The translations under genes were made by a program, and so were the position numbers. A stretch of DNA of 64,000 nt, from the NCBI GenBank assembly GCA_020639095.1, contig JACKHH010000019.1, forward strand, positions 6,274 to 70,273. Reading direction: 5' to 3'. The stretch's first letter is position 1; each line of letters begins with the position of its first letter. The notes beneath the pieces are model-generated. The model had not been told where the DNA came from. It saw nothing but the letters and a program-made list of their open reading frames with translations, and did no database searches. This DNA comes from Phycisphaerales bacterium. GTDB lineage: Bacteria; Planctomycetota; Phycisphaerae; UBA1845. Shown here in pieces: positions 1 to 8,372 of the stretch.

Positions 1-2
1 CG

Positions 3-401
3 CTCACCAAGATCGTGGAGCAGATCAACAAAGTTTCCGAGTTGGTCGACGGCATTTCAACTGCATCAAACGAACAGGCCCAGGGCGTGGACCAGGTGAA
101 CACTGCCGTGACGCAGATGAACACGGTCACGCAGCAGAACGCCGCCGGTTCGGAGGAGCTTGCCTCCGCGGCAGAGCAGATGACCGCCCAGGTCGCGACG
201 CTTCGGGCGAAGGTCGCGGAGTACAAACTCGGCAACGAGCCGTCGCATGCGCGACGCGCACCGGCTGCTCCGGCACGCAGTGGGCCCAAGAGCAACAACG
301 GCAACAAGAGTCAACCTCAGCCCAAGATGGCGATGGCCGGAGCTTCCAACTTCGGCGACGACGACTTCATGGCGCTCGACGCCAGCCTCGACGAGTTCTA
401 G
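3..401 (+). CDS. Methyl-accepting chemotaxis protein, C-terminal end (partial)
   Basis: The gene enters from outside the window: the frame is open from base 3 and its start is not visible. The 132 visible residues begin in the returning helix of the cytoplasmic signalling domain (motifs ISTASNEQAQGVDQVNTAV and NAAGSEELASAAEQM, glutamine/glutamate-rich and helical, with candidate methylation sites). This is the part that relays receptor state to CheA/CheW. A Pro/Ala/Lys-rich linker of about 40 residues follows, and the acidic end is DDDFMALDASLDEF. Linker plus tail resembles the flexible tether by which some receptors present a C-terminal tag, though no classical NWETF pentapeptide is present. 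A strong terminator follows 18 bases after the stop. Sensor domain and membrane topology are unknown because they lie upstream. Confidence 0.9.
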   Translation, partial: LTKIVEQINKVSELVDGISTASNEQAQGVDQVNTAVTQMNTVTQQNAAGSEELASAAEQMTAQVATLRAKVAEYKLGNEPSHARRAPAAPARSGPKSNNGNKSQPQPKMAMAGASNFGDDDFMALDASLDEF

Positions 402-418
402 GCAATTCAACGAATCGC

Positions 419-453
419 GGCCCCGGGGTCTGTTTGCCCCCGGGGCCTTTTTT
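419..453 (+). terminator. Rho-independent terminator after the chemotaxis receptor
   Basis: A 10-bp GC-only stem (GGCCCCGGGG with CCCCGGGGCC) encloses a 9-base loop and is followed directly by six T. It lies 18 bases after the stop of the receptor gene. Confidence 0.92.
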
Positions 454-658
454 ATTGCCGAATCTCGTCGCAATGATCCGCAATTGCCGTGGCCGGCAGC
501 GCAACGGAAACGTATCAACCGCCTCACCTTGCATTGTCACGCCCGCGCTTCTACCTTGTTCCCCCTGATGATGACTTGCCGACCCGAGTCGCGGCGCAAC
601 AAGCGCCCTACGATGGGTTGACGCGTTCTACGATCCACGTGCTTGAAAGGAGCATCTG

Positions 659-1705
659 ATGCAACGGGTCCTGTTTTCCCTGCTCGCGCTGATTCCGACA
701 GCCGCCGCACTCGCGGACGAATCGGCCGGCGAGCCTGCCGCGACCAACAGCAAGCTGATCGCCGTCATCGAGACGGAGCGCGGCAACATTCGTCTGGAGC
801 TGTTCCCCGACAAGGCGCCGCTCACCTGTGCGAACTTCGTGAACCTGGTGCAGCACGGGTTCTACGATGGCTTGCTGTTCCATCGTGTAATTCCCAACTT
901 CATGATCCAGGGCGGCGATCCGGAAGGCACCGGCATGGGCGGCCCGGGCTATCGTTTTGCCGATGAGTTTGATCCCGATCTGCGGCACGACGGCCCCGGT
1001 GTGCTCTCGATGGCAAACTCCGGACCCAACACCAATGGCAGCCAGTTCTTCATCACGCACAAGGATACGCCGTGGCTCAATGACAAGCACTCGGTCTTCG
1101 GCAAGGTGATTGAGGGCCAGGATGTCGTGAATGCCGTCGAGAAAGGCGACCACATGAAGAAGATCACCATCGAGGGTGACGCGAGCAGCCTCCTTGAGAA
1201 GTACAAAGATAAGGTGGCTGAATGGAACGAGGCCATCGCCAAGCTGCCGACCCCGGAAGAACGCGAAGCGAAGCGTATGGCCGAGGAAGAAGCCCAGAAG
1301 GCCGAACTCGCCAAGCTCGACGAGACCATCGCCGAATACGTGAAGAAGCTGGAAGGCGAAACGGGCAAGACGGCTGAGAAGTCAGAGTCGGGCCTGTACT
1401 CGATCATCATGGAACCGGGCACCGGCGAGTCGCCGAAGGCCACGGACGTCGTCGAAGTGCATTACACCGGCTGGTTGCTCGACGGCACCGAGTTCGACAG
1501 TTCGGTCAAGCGTGGCAAGCCGGCGACTTTCCCGCTGAATCGCGTGATCAAGGGCTGGACCGAAGGCGTGGGCATGATGAAGGTTGGCGAAAAGCGCAAG
1601 CTGATCATCCCGCCGGATCTCGGCTATGGCCCGCGTGGCATGGGTCGTGTCATCCCGCCGAACTCGCCGCTGGTGTTCGACGTGGAACTGCTTTCGATCA
1701 AGTAG
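659..1705 (+). CDS. Secreted cyclophilin-FKBP fusion peptidyl-prolyl isomerase
   Basis: A 348-residue protein that should catalyse cis-trans isomerisation of prolyl bonds outside the cytoplasm. Residues 1-20 form a signal peptide ending near ALA-DE. Residues about 35-170 are a cyclophilin domain (VIETERGNIRLELFPDKAP, FHRVIPNFMIQGGDP, NTNGSQFFIT and VFGKVIEG are all present). Residues about 190-245 are a charged helical linker rich in Glu, Lys and Ala. Residues about 250-348 are an FKBP domain (VEVHYTGWLLDGTEFDSS, GWTEGVGMMKVGEKRKL, IPPNSPLVFDVELL). A ribosome site AAAGGAG lies 5 bases before ATG. Two unrelated isomerase folds in one chain is uncommon; it could be a general chaperone for the many secreted proteins in this region. 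The gene is monocistronic, with its own terminator. Confidence 0.93.
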   Translation: MQRVLFSLLALIPTAAALADESAGEPAATNSKLIAVIETERGNIRLELFPDKAPLTCANFVNLVQHGFYDGLLFHRVIPNFMIQGGDPEGTGMGGPGYRFADEFDPDLRHDGPGVLSMANSGPNTNGSQFFITHKDTPWLNDKHSVFGKVIEGQDVVNAVEKGDHMKKITIEGDASSLLEKYKDKVAEWNEAIAKLPTPEEREAKRMAEEEAQKAELAKLDETIAEYVKKLEGETGKTAEKSESGLYSIIMEPGTGESPKATDVVEVHYTGWLLDGTEFDSSVKRGKPATFPLNRVIKGWTEGVGMMKVGEKRKLIIPPDLGYGPRGMGRVIPPNSPLVFDVELLSIK

Positions 1706-1741
1706 TACGCGATCGCAAACACAATCTTGCAGATTTCCCAA

Positions 1742-1770
1742 GGGGTTCCGGCTTGCCGGAGCCCCTTTTT
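1742..1770 (+). terminator. Rho-independent terminator after the isomerase fusion
   Basis: An almost perfect stem, GGGGTTCCGGC with GCCGGAGCCCC around a TT loop (one T-G opposition), is followed by five T. It starts 36 bases after the stop codon. It overlaps the longest possible start of the next frame, which argues for the internal ATG chosen there. Confidence 0.9.
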
Positions 1771-1833
1771 CGTTTTCTAATCAGCGCCCATGTCACCGCC
1801 CAACTGGCTCCTACGGCGACCTGGGAACTACCC

Positions 1834-2739
1834 ATGCGATTCAACTTGAAAGACATCCCGGATGCGATCGCACATGCGGAGGGGTTCCCCCGCCTTCGCT
1901 GGGACTACCTGCAAAGTTGGTTGGACGCGAACGTGTCCGACGTATCGCGGCCCGACGTCGAAATGGAAGCCGTTTATCAGTGGCTCGAACGGCTGGCTGA
2001 TGAACTCGGCGAGGCGTTCTGGATCAACAGCGCCAAGCACTGCGTTCTGCTAACCAGTCAGTCCGAACCATCAGGCGATGATCTGCTGCGGTTCGCCGAG
2101 CAGGTCGTCGAACATCTGCTCCGCGTACTCGACCTCGAACCAACCGGCGGTGACGCGATGAAGCACGTCATCATTCGGCTGGATTCGGTCGAATCGTATT
2201 ACTCCTATCTCGCCTACCACTATCCCGAAGGTGAATACGGCGGTTCCTCAGGTGTTTTCATCAACGATGGCCTGCACCACATCGTCTTCCACCGCACGCC
2301 GCACGGTATCGATGAGCGAATCATGGCGCACGAGCTGTGCCACGCCGAGCTTGCGAGCTTTGATGTTCCGCTGTGGGTGCAGGAGGGCATCGCCCAGATC
2401 GTTGAGCGACAGGTCACGCGCGTGTACGACGCCCCGCTCAACCACGAAGCCGCCACGGCGCTGCGGGAGCATTGGCAGCGCAGCGGGCTGGATGCGTTCT
2501 GGTCCGGCGCGTCGTTCTCCGCGCCAGGTGATGCGCAGGGCTTCAGCTATCTGCTTGCGCAAATCCTCGTCAGCGTGCTGATCGCCGATCACAAGCCCAC
2601 ATTCCTGGATTTCCTCTACGATGCCGACCCCGCTGACGCGGGCGACGCCGCCGCTCGCGAGCACTTCGGCAAGTCGCTCGCGGACATCGCAGCCGGTTTT
2701 CTCGGATCAACTGCGGGCGGATCCAGTCCCGAACAGTAG
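1834..2739 (+). CDS. Zincin-like putative metallopeptidase
   Basis: A 301-residue soluble protein with no signal peptide. It carries the zinc-peptidase signature HELCHAEL within MAHELCHAEL (HExxH type) and, about 17 residues later, WVQEGIAQIVE. The glutamate there is the expected third metal ligand of gluzincin-type peptidases of the peptidase-MA kind. The N-terminal 130 residues have no recognisable motif. I chose ATG 1834 because a longer frame starting at 1753 would begin inside the upstream terminator; the ribosome site is weak. The substrate is unknown. It ends 6 bases from the convergent phosphoesterase gene. Confidence 0.7.
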   Translation: MRFNLKDIPDAIAHAEGFPRLRWDYLQSWLDANVSDVSRPDVEMEAVYQWLERLADELGEAFWINSAKHCVLLTSQSEPSGDDLLRFAEQVVEHLLRVLDLEPTGGDAMKHVIIRLDSVESYYSYLAYHYPEGEYGGSSGVFINDGLHHIVFHRTPHGIDERIMAHELCHAELASFDVPLWVQEGIAQIVERQVTRVYDAPLNHEAATALREHWQRSGLDAFWSGASFSAPGDAQGFSYLLAQILVSVLIADHKPTFLDFLYDADPADAGDAAAREHFGKSLADIAAGFLGSTAGGSSPEQ

Positions 2740-2744
2740 TTCGC

Positions 2745-4286
2745 CTAGAACACCTTCGAACGCGAATACTCCCGTCCGAAGTGATCGACGACGCGGATGG
2801 TGACGACGTGCGTGCCGCGTCCCGGTGGTTCCGGGAATTCGTAGCGCCACATGTGCTGGCATTCGACGGCTGTTGCCCAGGCTTTGCCGCTTCGCATCAC
2901 ACCATCGAGCATGGCTTCGACGAACGGATCCTTGATGATGACCCGATCCATCGACACCCAGTCACCGCCATCCAGGGAAAACTCAACGATGCACTTTGAG
3001 CTACAGTCGAACACGTTTACCAGCAGCGTCTTGCGGGCGTCGCTGTCTCTGCCGGTGCTGCCCGGGGGATAGATGCGCATGGCGTCATCGGGAGCGCCCG
3101 CGCCTGCGTGATAGCTGGTGACGTAATCGGTACCGTCGAATTCGAGCGTCGAATAGCCATTGGGCGAACCGTCACGCGTATCCGCGATCGGTACGCCGCG
3201 TTCGTCCTTCGGTCCGCTCCACCACGACCCGCTTACCGTGCCGCTGACCAATTCGTGGAACACGCCGTGACCATGCCAACCATTCTCTGCCGTCAGAAAG
3301 TTGTGCTCGTGAAAGTGCGTGTGCCCCGCCACCGCGAGAACTTTCGGGCGATCCTTGAGCAACTCGAAGACCTGATCCTTGTCGTTGAGATTGTGCCCCC
3401 CAGCAGTCGTCAGAGGAATATGCATCGTAAGTACGACAAGCCGGTCCATCGGCACCAGCGCCAGATCGTTCTTCAACCACTGGAGCTGCTTCTCGCCGAG
3501 TTCGCCCACGTAGTGACCGGCTTCGCGCCCCATCCACTTCACGTCGTCGAAAGCCACGAAGTGCACCTTGCCGTAGTCCCACGAATAGTAGTTCGGGCCG
3601 AAGTGGCGGTGGAAGGTCTCGTCGGAGTTGTCGTCGTCCTCCGCGTCGTAGTTCATGTCGTGGTTGCCGATCACGTTGTAGAACGGAATGCCAATCTGCC
3701 CGACAATGTGGTTGTACATATCGTACATCCCAAGATCGTCGAACATGATATCGCCCACGGTGATGCCGAAAGCCGCCGACGTGCCCACAAGTTGATGCAC
3801 CACGTCGTCACGCACGTAGAGCACTTCCTGACTCGTCTCCGGCTGGGGGTCGGCGAAAACGACTACGGAAAACTTGTCCGGCTCGTCGACCTTGATGAGG
3901 GGAAAATCAACAGACTCCGGAAGCGGGCCCGTCGGGGCCACACCGGGATAATACGAATGCGGCGAGCCCTGCGGTTTGTGGATGTAGTAGAATCGCGGGA
4001 GGTTGTCATTGTTCACCGGCACGCGATACCCAGCCGGTTTCACGACGAAAAAGATGGTGTCATCGGTAATGGGTATTTCGTATTTGCCGTCAGCATCGGT
4101 GACGACAACGTCGTCCTGATTGGAAACCGCCACACCGGCAATGCCCGGTTCGCCGTCGTCCCGTTTGCCGTTCGCATTGTGGTCGTCGAAGACCACGCCC
4201 GTCGCCGTCTGCGCCGCAAACGTCGTGCCGCAGATCGCCAAGGACAATCCCAATACCGCCCAACCCGACCATTTCGAGAGAACCAT
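2745..4286 (-). CDS. Secreted calcineurin-like metallophosphoesterase
   Basis: A 513-residue protein with a signal peptide (residues 1-24, cleavage near FAA-QT). Residues about 27-100 form a Cna-B/SdrD-like beta domain beginning GVVFDDHNANGKRDDGE, typical of the N-terminal extension in this phosphoesterase subfamily. The catalytic domain follows with its metal ligands in order: FADPQ, VGDIMFDD, GNHDMNYD, MHIPL and GHTHFHEHN. A C-terminal beta domain ends in VVDHFGREYSRSKVF. It probably cleaves phosphoester bonds outside the cytoplasm; the substrate cannot be read. First ligand block is D-P-Q rather than the common D-x-H, as seen in some members of this group. It stands alone and converges on the zincin gene. 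Confidence 0.87.
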   Translation of the reverse strand: MVLSKWSGWAVLGLSLAICGTTFAAQTATGVVFDDHNANGKRDDGEPGIAGVAVSNQDDVVVTDADGKYEIPITDDTIFFVVKPAGYRVPVNNDNLPRFYYIHKPQGSPHSYYPGVAPTGPLPESVDFPLIKVDEPDKFSVVVFADPQPETSQEVLYVRDDVVHQLVGTSAAFGITVGDIMFDDLGMYDMYNHIVGQIGIPFYNVIGNHDMNYDAEDDDNSDETFHRHFGPNYYSWDYGKVHFVAFDDVKWMGREAGHYVGELGEKQLQWLKNDLALVPMDRLVVLTMHIPLTTAGGHNLNDKDQVFELLKDRPKVLAVAGHTHFHEHNFLTAENGWHGHGVFHELVSGTVSGSWWSGPKDERGVPIADTRDGSPNGYSTLEFDGTDYVTSYHAGAGAPDDAMRIYPPGSTGRDSDARKTLLVNVFDCSSKCIVEFSLDGGDWVSMDRVIIKDPFVEAMLDGVMRSGKAWATAVECQHMWRYEFPEPPGRGTHVVTIRVVDHFGREYSRSKVF

Positions 4287-4903
4287 CTTTTACTCCCCGC
4301 CGAATGAGGTCATCAACTGATGTTCGCGCACTGTCGCGTCATGTTGAACAGGGTTGTCCGATTGGCGAAGGCGGTCAAGTCGACAAGGAATGATTCACGA
4401 GTTCTTCACGGACCGGGATGACCGCGAGGTGCCTCGTCCCCGGCTGGTTTGACCGCCCCATTTGGCCGGTCCGACCTGCCGCCGCTGCTGATTGGCTGAT
4501 ATCCACGCCAATTCTCCCCCGCGTAATCCGCCCACCCTGCCGAATCTCCGCGGTTCCGGGCCTGGAGAATCGCGCATATTATCGGCAGCGCCCCGCTGCC
4601 GCAGATCGCGCAAGTCCTTATCACACCGCGAACAGCAGTCCACCGATCGGATCGCCGATCAAAACTCTGGAGCGGAGGCAGATTGTGAAATTGTGCTGGC
4701 CAACAGGCGCTGACAGACGCCTGCGATTCGGCTAAGCTGAAAAATCACAGGGCGTCTGTATTCGAAGGATTCCGCTCCCGTCGCCCGTATCGCGGTGCTG
4801 CACCTCCCGTCAAGTGACGGCGACTCACCGTCCCAAACGGTGCAGCAGCGAAACCCGAGTGTGCGTTTTCGCAGCCGGGAGCTGTCGCCAAAGGAGTTGG
4901 CTC
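4287..4903. other. Gene-free stretch between the phosphoesterase and csrA
   Basis: About 617 bases between two divergent genes. I see no credible coding region; overlapping short frames lack ribosome sites and family resemblance. The only candidate signal is a csrA promoter described separately. Confidence 0.6.
4710..4738 (+). promoter_or_regulatory. Possible sigma-70-type promoter for csrA
   Basis: CTGACA and TAAGCT are separated by 17 bases, about 165 bases upstream of csrA. The -35 box lies inside the small dyad CAGGCG-CTGACAGA-CGCCTG (4703-4722), which could bind a regulator. The -10 match is weak, so this is tentative. Confidence 0.3.
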
Positions 4904-5122
4904 ATGCTTGTCCTGTCACGCCAGCGCGATCAGTCGATCATGATCGGCGACGATATCGAGATCACCATCGTCGATGTTCGCGGCGACAAGGTCCGCGTGG
5001 GCATCAATGCACCCAGGCAGGTGTCCGTCCATCGCAAGGAAGTCTACGAAGCCATCCGTCGCGAAAACGAAGGCGAACCCGCCCCCAGCAACAATGCGAA
5101 GAATAACGGGCCGGCGCACTAG
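4904..5122 (+). CDS. csrA: Carbon storage regulator CsrA
   Basis: A 72-residue RNA-binding regulator. The family start MLVLSRQRDQSIMIGDDIEI and the core VRVGINAPRQVSVHRKEVYE are both present, including the conserved arginine of the RNA-binding strand. A short hydrophilic tail follows. CsrA homodimers bind GGA motifs in mRNA leaders and alter translation or stability. The start is fixed by AAAGGAG (4890-4896), 7 bases before ATG; an in-frame ATG at 4814 would add 30 residues unlike any CsrA. It stands alone, upstream of a tRNA gene, so its targets are not indicated by context. Confidence 0.95.
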   Translation: MLVLSRQRDQSIMIGDDIEITIVDVRGDKVRVGINAPRQVSVHRKEVYEAIRRENEGEPAPSNNAKNNGPAH

Positions 5123-5538
5123 GCTTGGTGCCCGGCTCGATTCCCTTCTCCCCCCCTGCCTCTACCCTTCCACTTAAGTTCCTGTTAACGCGTCGGTTGC
5201 TTGACTTTTTGGCGACCTACGGATACTTTCACCGCCTGATCCGGCGACGTGTGGCACCGCCCGCAAGCGGGTATCACCCGACGCCGATGGTTGACGCTCA
5301 ATGGGGCAGTCGTCTAGGGCTCGGAAGGGTCTGATTCGCTCTGGGCAGTCTTGCACGCGGCCGACTGTTCATGCCTCGGTGTCGATCCTCCCGTCTGAAC
5401 CGCGGGAGCCGCGTCACGCCTTATTGGTGACGTTATCTTGAAGATGTGATTTGCCCAACGTCACGGCGCGCCCGCTGTAGGCGCGGTGGCCGATGTCTGG
5501 CGGAACGCAGTACGGGGTCCGTCGGCGTCATTGGCATT
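5123..5538. other. Non-coding stretch between csrA and tRNA-Gln
   Basis: 416 bases with no credible open reading frame. It contains one good promoter-like sequence at 5201-5229 and may therefore produce the tRNA precursor or a separate RNA. No known RNA family was recognised. Confidence 0.5.
5201..5229 (+). promoter_or_regulatory. Sigma-70-type promoter candidate upstream of tRNA-Gln
   Basis: TTGACT and TACTTT are separated by exactly 17 bases, a good vegetative match. Transcription would begin near 5236, about 300 bases before tRNA-Gln, in an otherwise unannotated region. Confidence 0.5.
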
Positions 5539-5610
5539 TACCCGATGGTGTAATTGGTAACACACCAGGTTTTGGTCCTGGTATTCCAGGTTCGAGTCCT
5601 GGTCGGGTAG
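5539..5610 (+). tRNA. tRNA-Gln (anticodon TTG)
   Basis: Acceptor arms TACCCGA and TCGGGTA pair perfectly. The anticodon arm is CCAGG-TTTTGGT-CCTGG, giving anticodon TTG for glutamine CAA codons. The T arm CCAGG-TTCGAGT-CCTGG is perfect. The gene is 72 bases with G as discriminator; the CCA end is not encoded. Confidence 0.95.
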
Positions 5611-5677
5611 TTCCTGTCCGCGCGGAATCGGTTCCGCGCGGGCGGCGCTTGACCGTTTGAGATTCGGAGTATTCGGT

Positions 5678-6640
5678 TTGCAGACCGCAGCGATCATCCT
5701 GGCAGCCGGCAAGAGCACGCGTATGAAGAGCGAGTTGCCGAAGGTGCTGCACGAGGTGTGCGGTCGCCCGATGCTCGCGTACGTGCTCGATGCCTGCCGC
5801 GGCGCCGGGGTGGATCGTTTGGTGGTCGTCGTCGGGCATCGCAAGGAAGAGGTCATCGCGACGTTTGCCGGTGATCGCGACATCGAGTGGGTCGCCCAGA
5901 CGGAGCAACACGGCACCGGCCACGCTGCGCTGATGTGCGAAAAAGCCCTGGGCGGTTTTGAAGGTCCCGTGCTCACCATCGCCGGCGACATGCCGCTCAT
6001 TCGCCAGGAAACCTGCGAGCGCGTGCTGGCTGAGGCGAAACGTACGGAGCACGCGGTGACGCTGGCGACGGCGGTGCTGGACGATCCGGCGGGCTATGGC
6101 CGAATCGTTCGCGACGGTGCGGGCCGCCTGGCTGCGATTGTTGAACACAACGACTGCACGCCGGAGGAACGCGCCATTCGCGAAGTGAACATCAGCTACT
6201 ACTGCTTCGACGGTGCCCGCCTCTTCAACATTCTCCACAAGATCGGCAACGACAACGCCAAGAAGGAATACTACATCACCGACACGGTCACGATCGCACT
6301 GCGTGAGGGACTTGGTGCGGGCGCAGTACCGGCCGTCCCTGCCGAGGATGCCTTGGGCATCAACTCGCGCGCGGACGTTGCCTTGATCAACCGCGTCATG
6401 CAGGGGCGCATTCAAAAGCATTGGCTCGATCGGGCGGTGACGATTGTCGATCCGTCCACAACGTGGATTGAAGCCGGCGCCACGATCGGCGAAGACACGA
6501 GCATCTATCCGTTCAGCTACATCGGCAGCGGCGCGAGCATTGGCGCCGGGTGTCGCCTGGGGCCGCACGCATTCGTCATGCGCGGCGAGACTGTCCCGGC
6601 GGGCAAGATGGTCAGCCCGCTTGCACCGACAGGAGCATAG
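5678..6640 (+). CDS. glmU: UDP-GlcNAc pyrophosphorylase, short GlmU-type
   Basis: This enzyme joins UTP and N-acetylglucosamine-1-phosphate to give UDP-GlcNAc for peptidoglycan and surface sugars. The N-terminal nucleotidyltransferase has IILAAGKSTRMKSELPK, QHGTGHA, AGDMPLI and the end motif EVNISYYCFD. After about residue 240 only a few left-handed beta-helix hexapeptide turns follow (PSTTWIEAGATIGEDTSIYP and on), ending at 320 residues. Full bifunctional GlmU is about 450, and the acetyltransferase active region is absent, so GlcN-1-P acetylation must be done elsewhere. I chose TTG 5678 because GGAG (5666-5669) sits 8 bases upstream; an in-frame TTG at 5657 is also possible. The prs start follows 2 bases after the stop. 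Confidence 0.88.
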   Translation: MQTAAIILAAGKSTRMKSELPKVLHEVCGRPMLAYVLDACRGAGVDRLVVVVGHRKEEVIATFAGDRDIEWVAQTEQHGTGHAALMCEKALGGFEGPVLTIAGDMPLIRQETCERVLAEAKRTEHAVTLATAVLDDPAGYGRIVRDGAGRLAAIVEHNDCTPEERAIREVNISYYCFDGARLFNILHKIGNDNAKKEYYITDTVTIALREGLGAGAVPAVPAEDALGINSRADVALINRVMQGRIQKHWLDRAVTIVDPSTTWIEAGATIGEDTSIYPFSYIGSGASIGAGCRLGPHAFVMRGETVPAGKMVSPLAPTGA

Positions 6641-6642
6641 GC

Positions 6643-7626
6643 ATGATTCCGATGAGCGATACGTTCAACCCGCTGCGAAACCGCGTCGGCGGATTGATGA
6701 TCTTCGGCGGCACCAATGGCTGGCAACTGACGAAGAGCATCGGCAAGTATCTCGATATCGCTCCGGGTACCGCGCACCTCGAGTCGTTTCCCGATGGTGA
6801 GTCGTTCGTGAAGCTCGAGGTCGATGTCCGCGGGCGCGACTGCTTCGTGGTGCAGTCGACGTCGCCGCCGGTCAATGACGGCTGGATGCAGTTGCTGATT
6901 TTTATCGATTGCCTTCGTCGCGCGAGTGCGAGTCGCATCACTGCGGTAATTCCCTATTTCGGGTACGCCCGTCAGGATCGCAAGTCCGAGGGTCGTACGC
7001 CGATTACCGCGAAGCTGCTCGCGAACCTGATCACGGCTGCGGGGGCGCATCGCGTGCTCGCGATCGACCTGCACGCGGACCAGATTCAGGGGTTCTTCGA
7101 TATTCCGGTGGACCACCTCACCGCGTTCAAGGTGCTCGCGGAGCACGTGAAGAATCTCGGCCTGAAGGACACGGTGATCGTGTCGCCCGACGTGGGCAAT
7201 CTCAAGACGGCGAAGAAGTTCGCGACGGTGCTGGGCAGTGAGATCGCGGTGATCGACAAGCGGCGAATGAGCGGTGACTCGGTGGAAATGAGCACGATCA
7301 TCGGAAATGTCAAAGACAAGCACGTGCTGCTCTTTGACGACATGATCGCGACGGGCGGCACGCTGGCAAAGGCCGCGGCGCTGGTCATGGAACGCGGCGC
7401 GCGGGCGGTGTCCGCGGGCGCCACGCACGCGCTCTTCGCCGGGCCCTGTCGCGAGCGACTGTCTGCCGCGAATTTCCAGCACATTTGGGTCACGGACACC
7501 GTGCCGGTGTCGCCTGATCTGCACGAGGTCTTTCCGCAGCTTACGGTGCTCAGCGTGGCTGAGCTCGTGGGCGAGGCGATTCAGCGTATCCACCGCAATG
7601 AGTCGGTGAGCGCGTTGTTTTCGTAA
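6643..7626 (+). CDS. prs: Ribose-phosphate pyrophosphokinase (PRPP synthetase)
   Basis: It makes PRPP from ribose-5-phosphate and ATP, for nucleotide, histidine and NAD synthesis. The 327-residue protein has the class I features: FPDGESFVKLE near the N-terminus, VIPYFGYARQDRK with the flexible-loop residues, the signature LHADQIQGFFDIPVDHL, and the PRPP-binding loop FDDMIATGGTLAKAA. The start is fixed by AGGAG (6631-6635), 7 bases before ATG 6643; a longer frame from 6550 overlaps glmU and is not supported. The 2-base gap to glmU indicates co-transcription, so supply of UDP-GlcNAc and PRPP may be linked. The following gene encodes L25, a common bacterial order. Confidence 0.95.
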   Translation: MIPMSDTFNPLRNRVGGLMIFGGTNGWQLTKSIGKYLDIAPGTAHLESFPDGESFVKLEVDVRGRDCFVVQSTSPPVNDGWMQLLIFIDCLRRASASRITAVIPYFGYARQDRKSEGRTPITAKLLANLITAAGAHRVLAIDLHADQIQGFFDIPVDHLTAFKVLAEHVKNLGLKDTVIVSPDVGNLKTAKKFATVLGSEIAVIDKRRMSGDSVEMSTIIGNVKDKHVLLFDDMIATGGTLAKAAALVMERGARAVSAGATHALFAGPCRERLSAANFQHIWVTDTVPVSPDLHEVFPQLTVLSVAELVGEAIQRIHRNESVSALFS

Positions 7627-7683
7627 GGTAACGGTTTAGAGAAAACCAGAAGGTCGTAAAGAGGCAAGAACTGGAGTCAGTCA

Positions 7684-8334
7684 ATGATGGACGTAACCAC
7701 TTTACCCGCCACGCGGCGGACGCATCTCGGTTCCAAGCACACGCGGCGTATCCGGCAAAACGGCCAGATCCCCGCGATCATCTACGGTCACAAGCAGGAC
7801 CCGGTGCCGATCGCCCTGGATGCGCACGAAATCGAACTTCTGCTGCTCCACCATTCACGCGTGATCTCGGTGGACCTGGACAGCAAGTCGGATCAGTACT
7901 TGATCAAGGCCGTGCAGTACGACCATCTCGACACGACGCCGATCCACCTGGATCTGGTGCGCGTCGACATGGACGAGAAGGTCGAGGTCGAAGTCGAGGT
8001 CGTGCTCCGCGGTACACCGGCTGGCGCGCATGACGGCGGTATTCTGCTCCAGCAGTTGAACACCGTTCTTGTTGAGTGCACCGTGACTGCGATTCCCGAG
8101 TCGATCAAGCACAGCATCATCGATCTCGCCTTGGGCGGTTCGGTCCACGTGAAGGATTTGCAGATCCCAGCGGGCGTGACCGTGCTGAACGATCCGGACG
8201 ATTTGATCGCGACGTGCCGCGAGCCGTCGGCCGAGGTTGAAGAGGAAGCAGTCGAAGGCGAGGGCGCCGAAGGTGGATCCGAGCCGGAAGTCATCGGCAA
8301 GAAGCCGGATGAAGATTCCTCCGACGAGAGCTAA
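7684..8334 (+). CDS. rplY: 50S ribosomal protein L25 (long CTC/TL5 form)
   Basis: A 216-residue 5S-rRNA-binding protein. The N-terminal L25 domain is clear (GSKHTRRIRQNGQIPAIIYG, then VDLVRVDMDEKVEVEVEV-type strands), followed by the second beta domain of the TL5/CTC form (NDPDDLIATC near its end). An acidic tail of about 35 residues rich in Glu, Gly and Ser closes the protein. Tandem ATG codons at 7684 and 7687; GGAG 7673-7676 sits 7 bases from the first. It lies between prs and pth, a gene order found widely in bacteria, which supports all three assignments. Confidence 0.93.
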   Translation: MMDVTTLPATRRTHLGSKHTRRIRQNGQIPAIIYGHKQDPVPIALDAHEIELLLLHHSRVISVDLDSKSDQYLIKAVQYDHLDTTPIHLDLVRVDMDEKVEVEVEVVLRGTPAGAHDGGILLQQLNTVLVECTVTAIPESIKHSIIDLALGGSVHVKDLQIPAGVTVLNDPDDLIATCREPSAEVEEEAVEGEGAEGGSEPEVIGKKPDEDSSDES

Positions 8335-8372
8335 CCCCTTACCGCCTTGCCGGCTGACATCGAGGGCGGATT

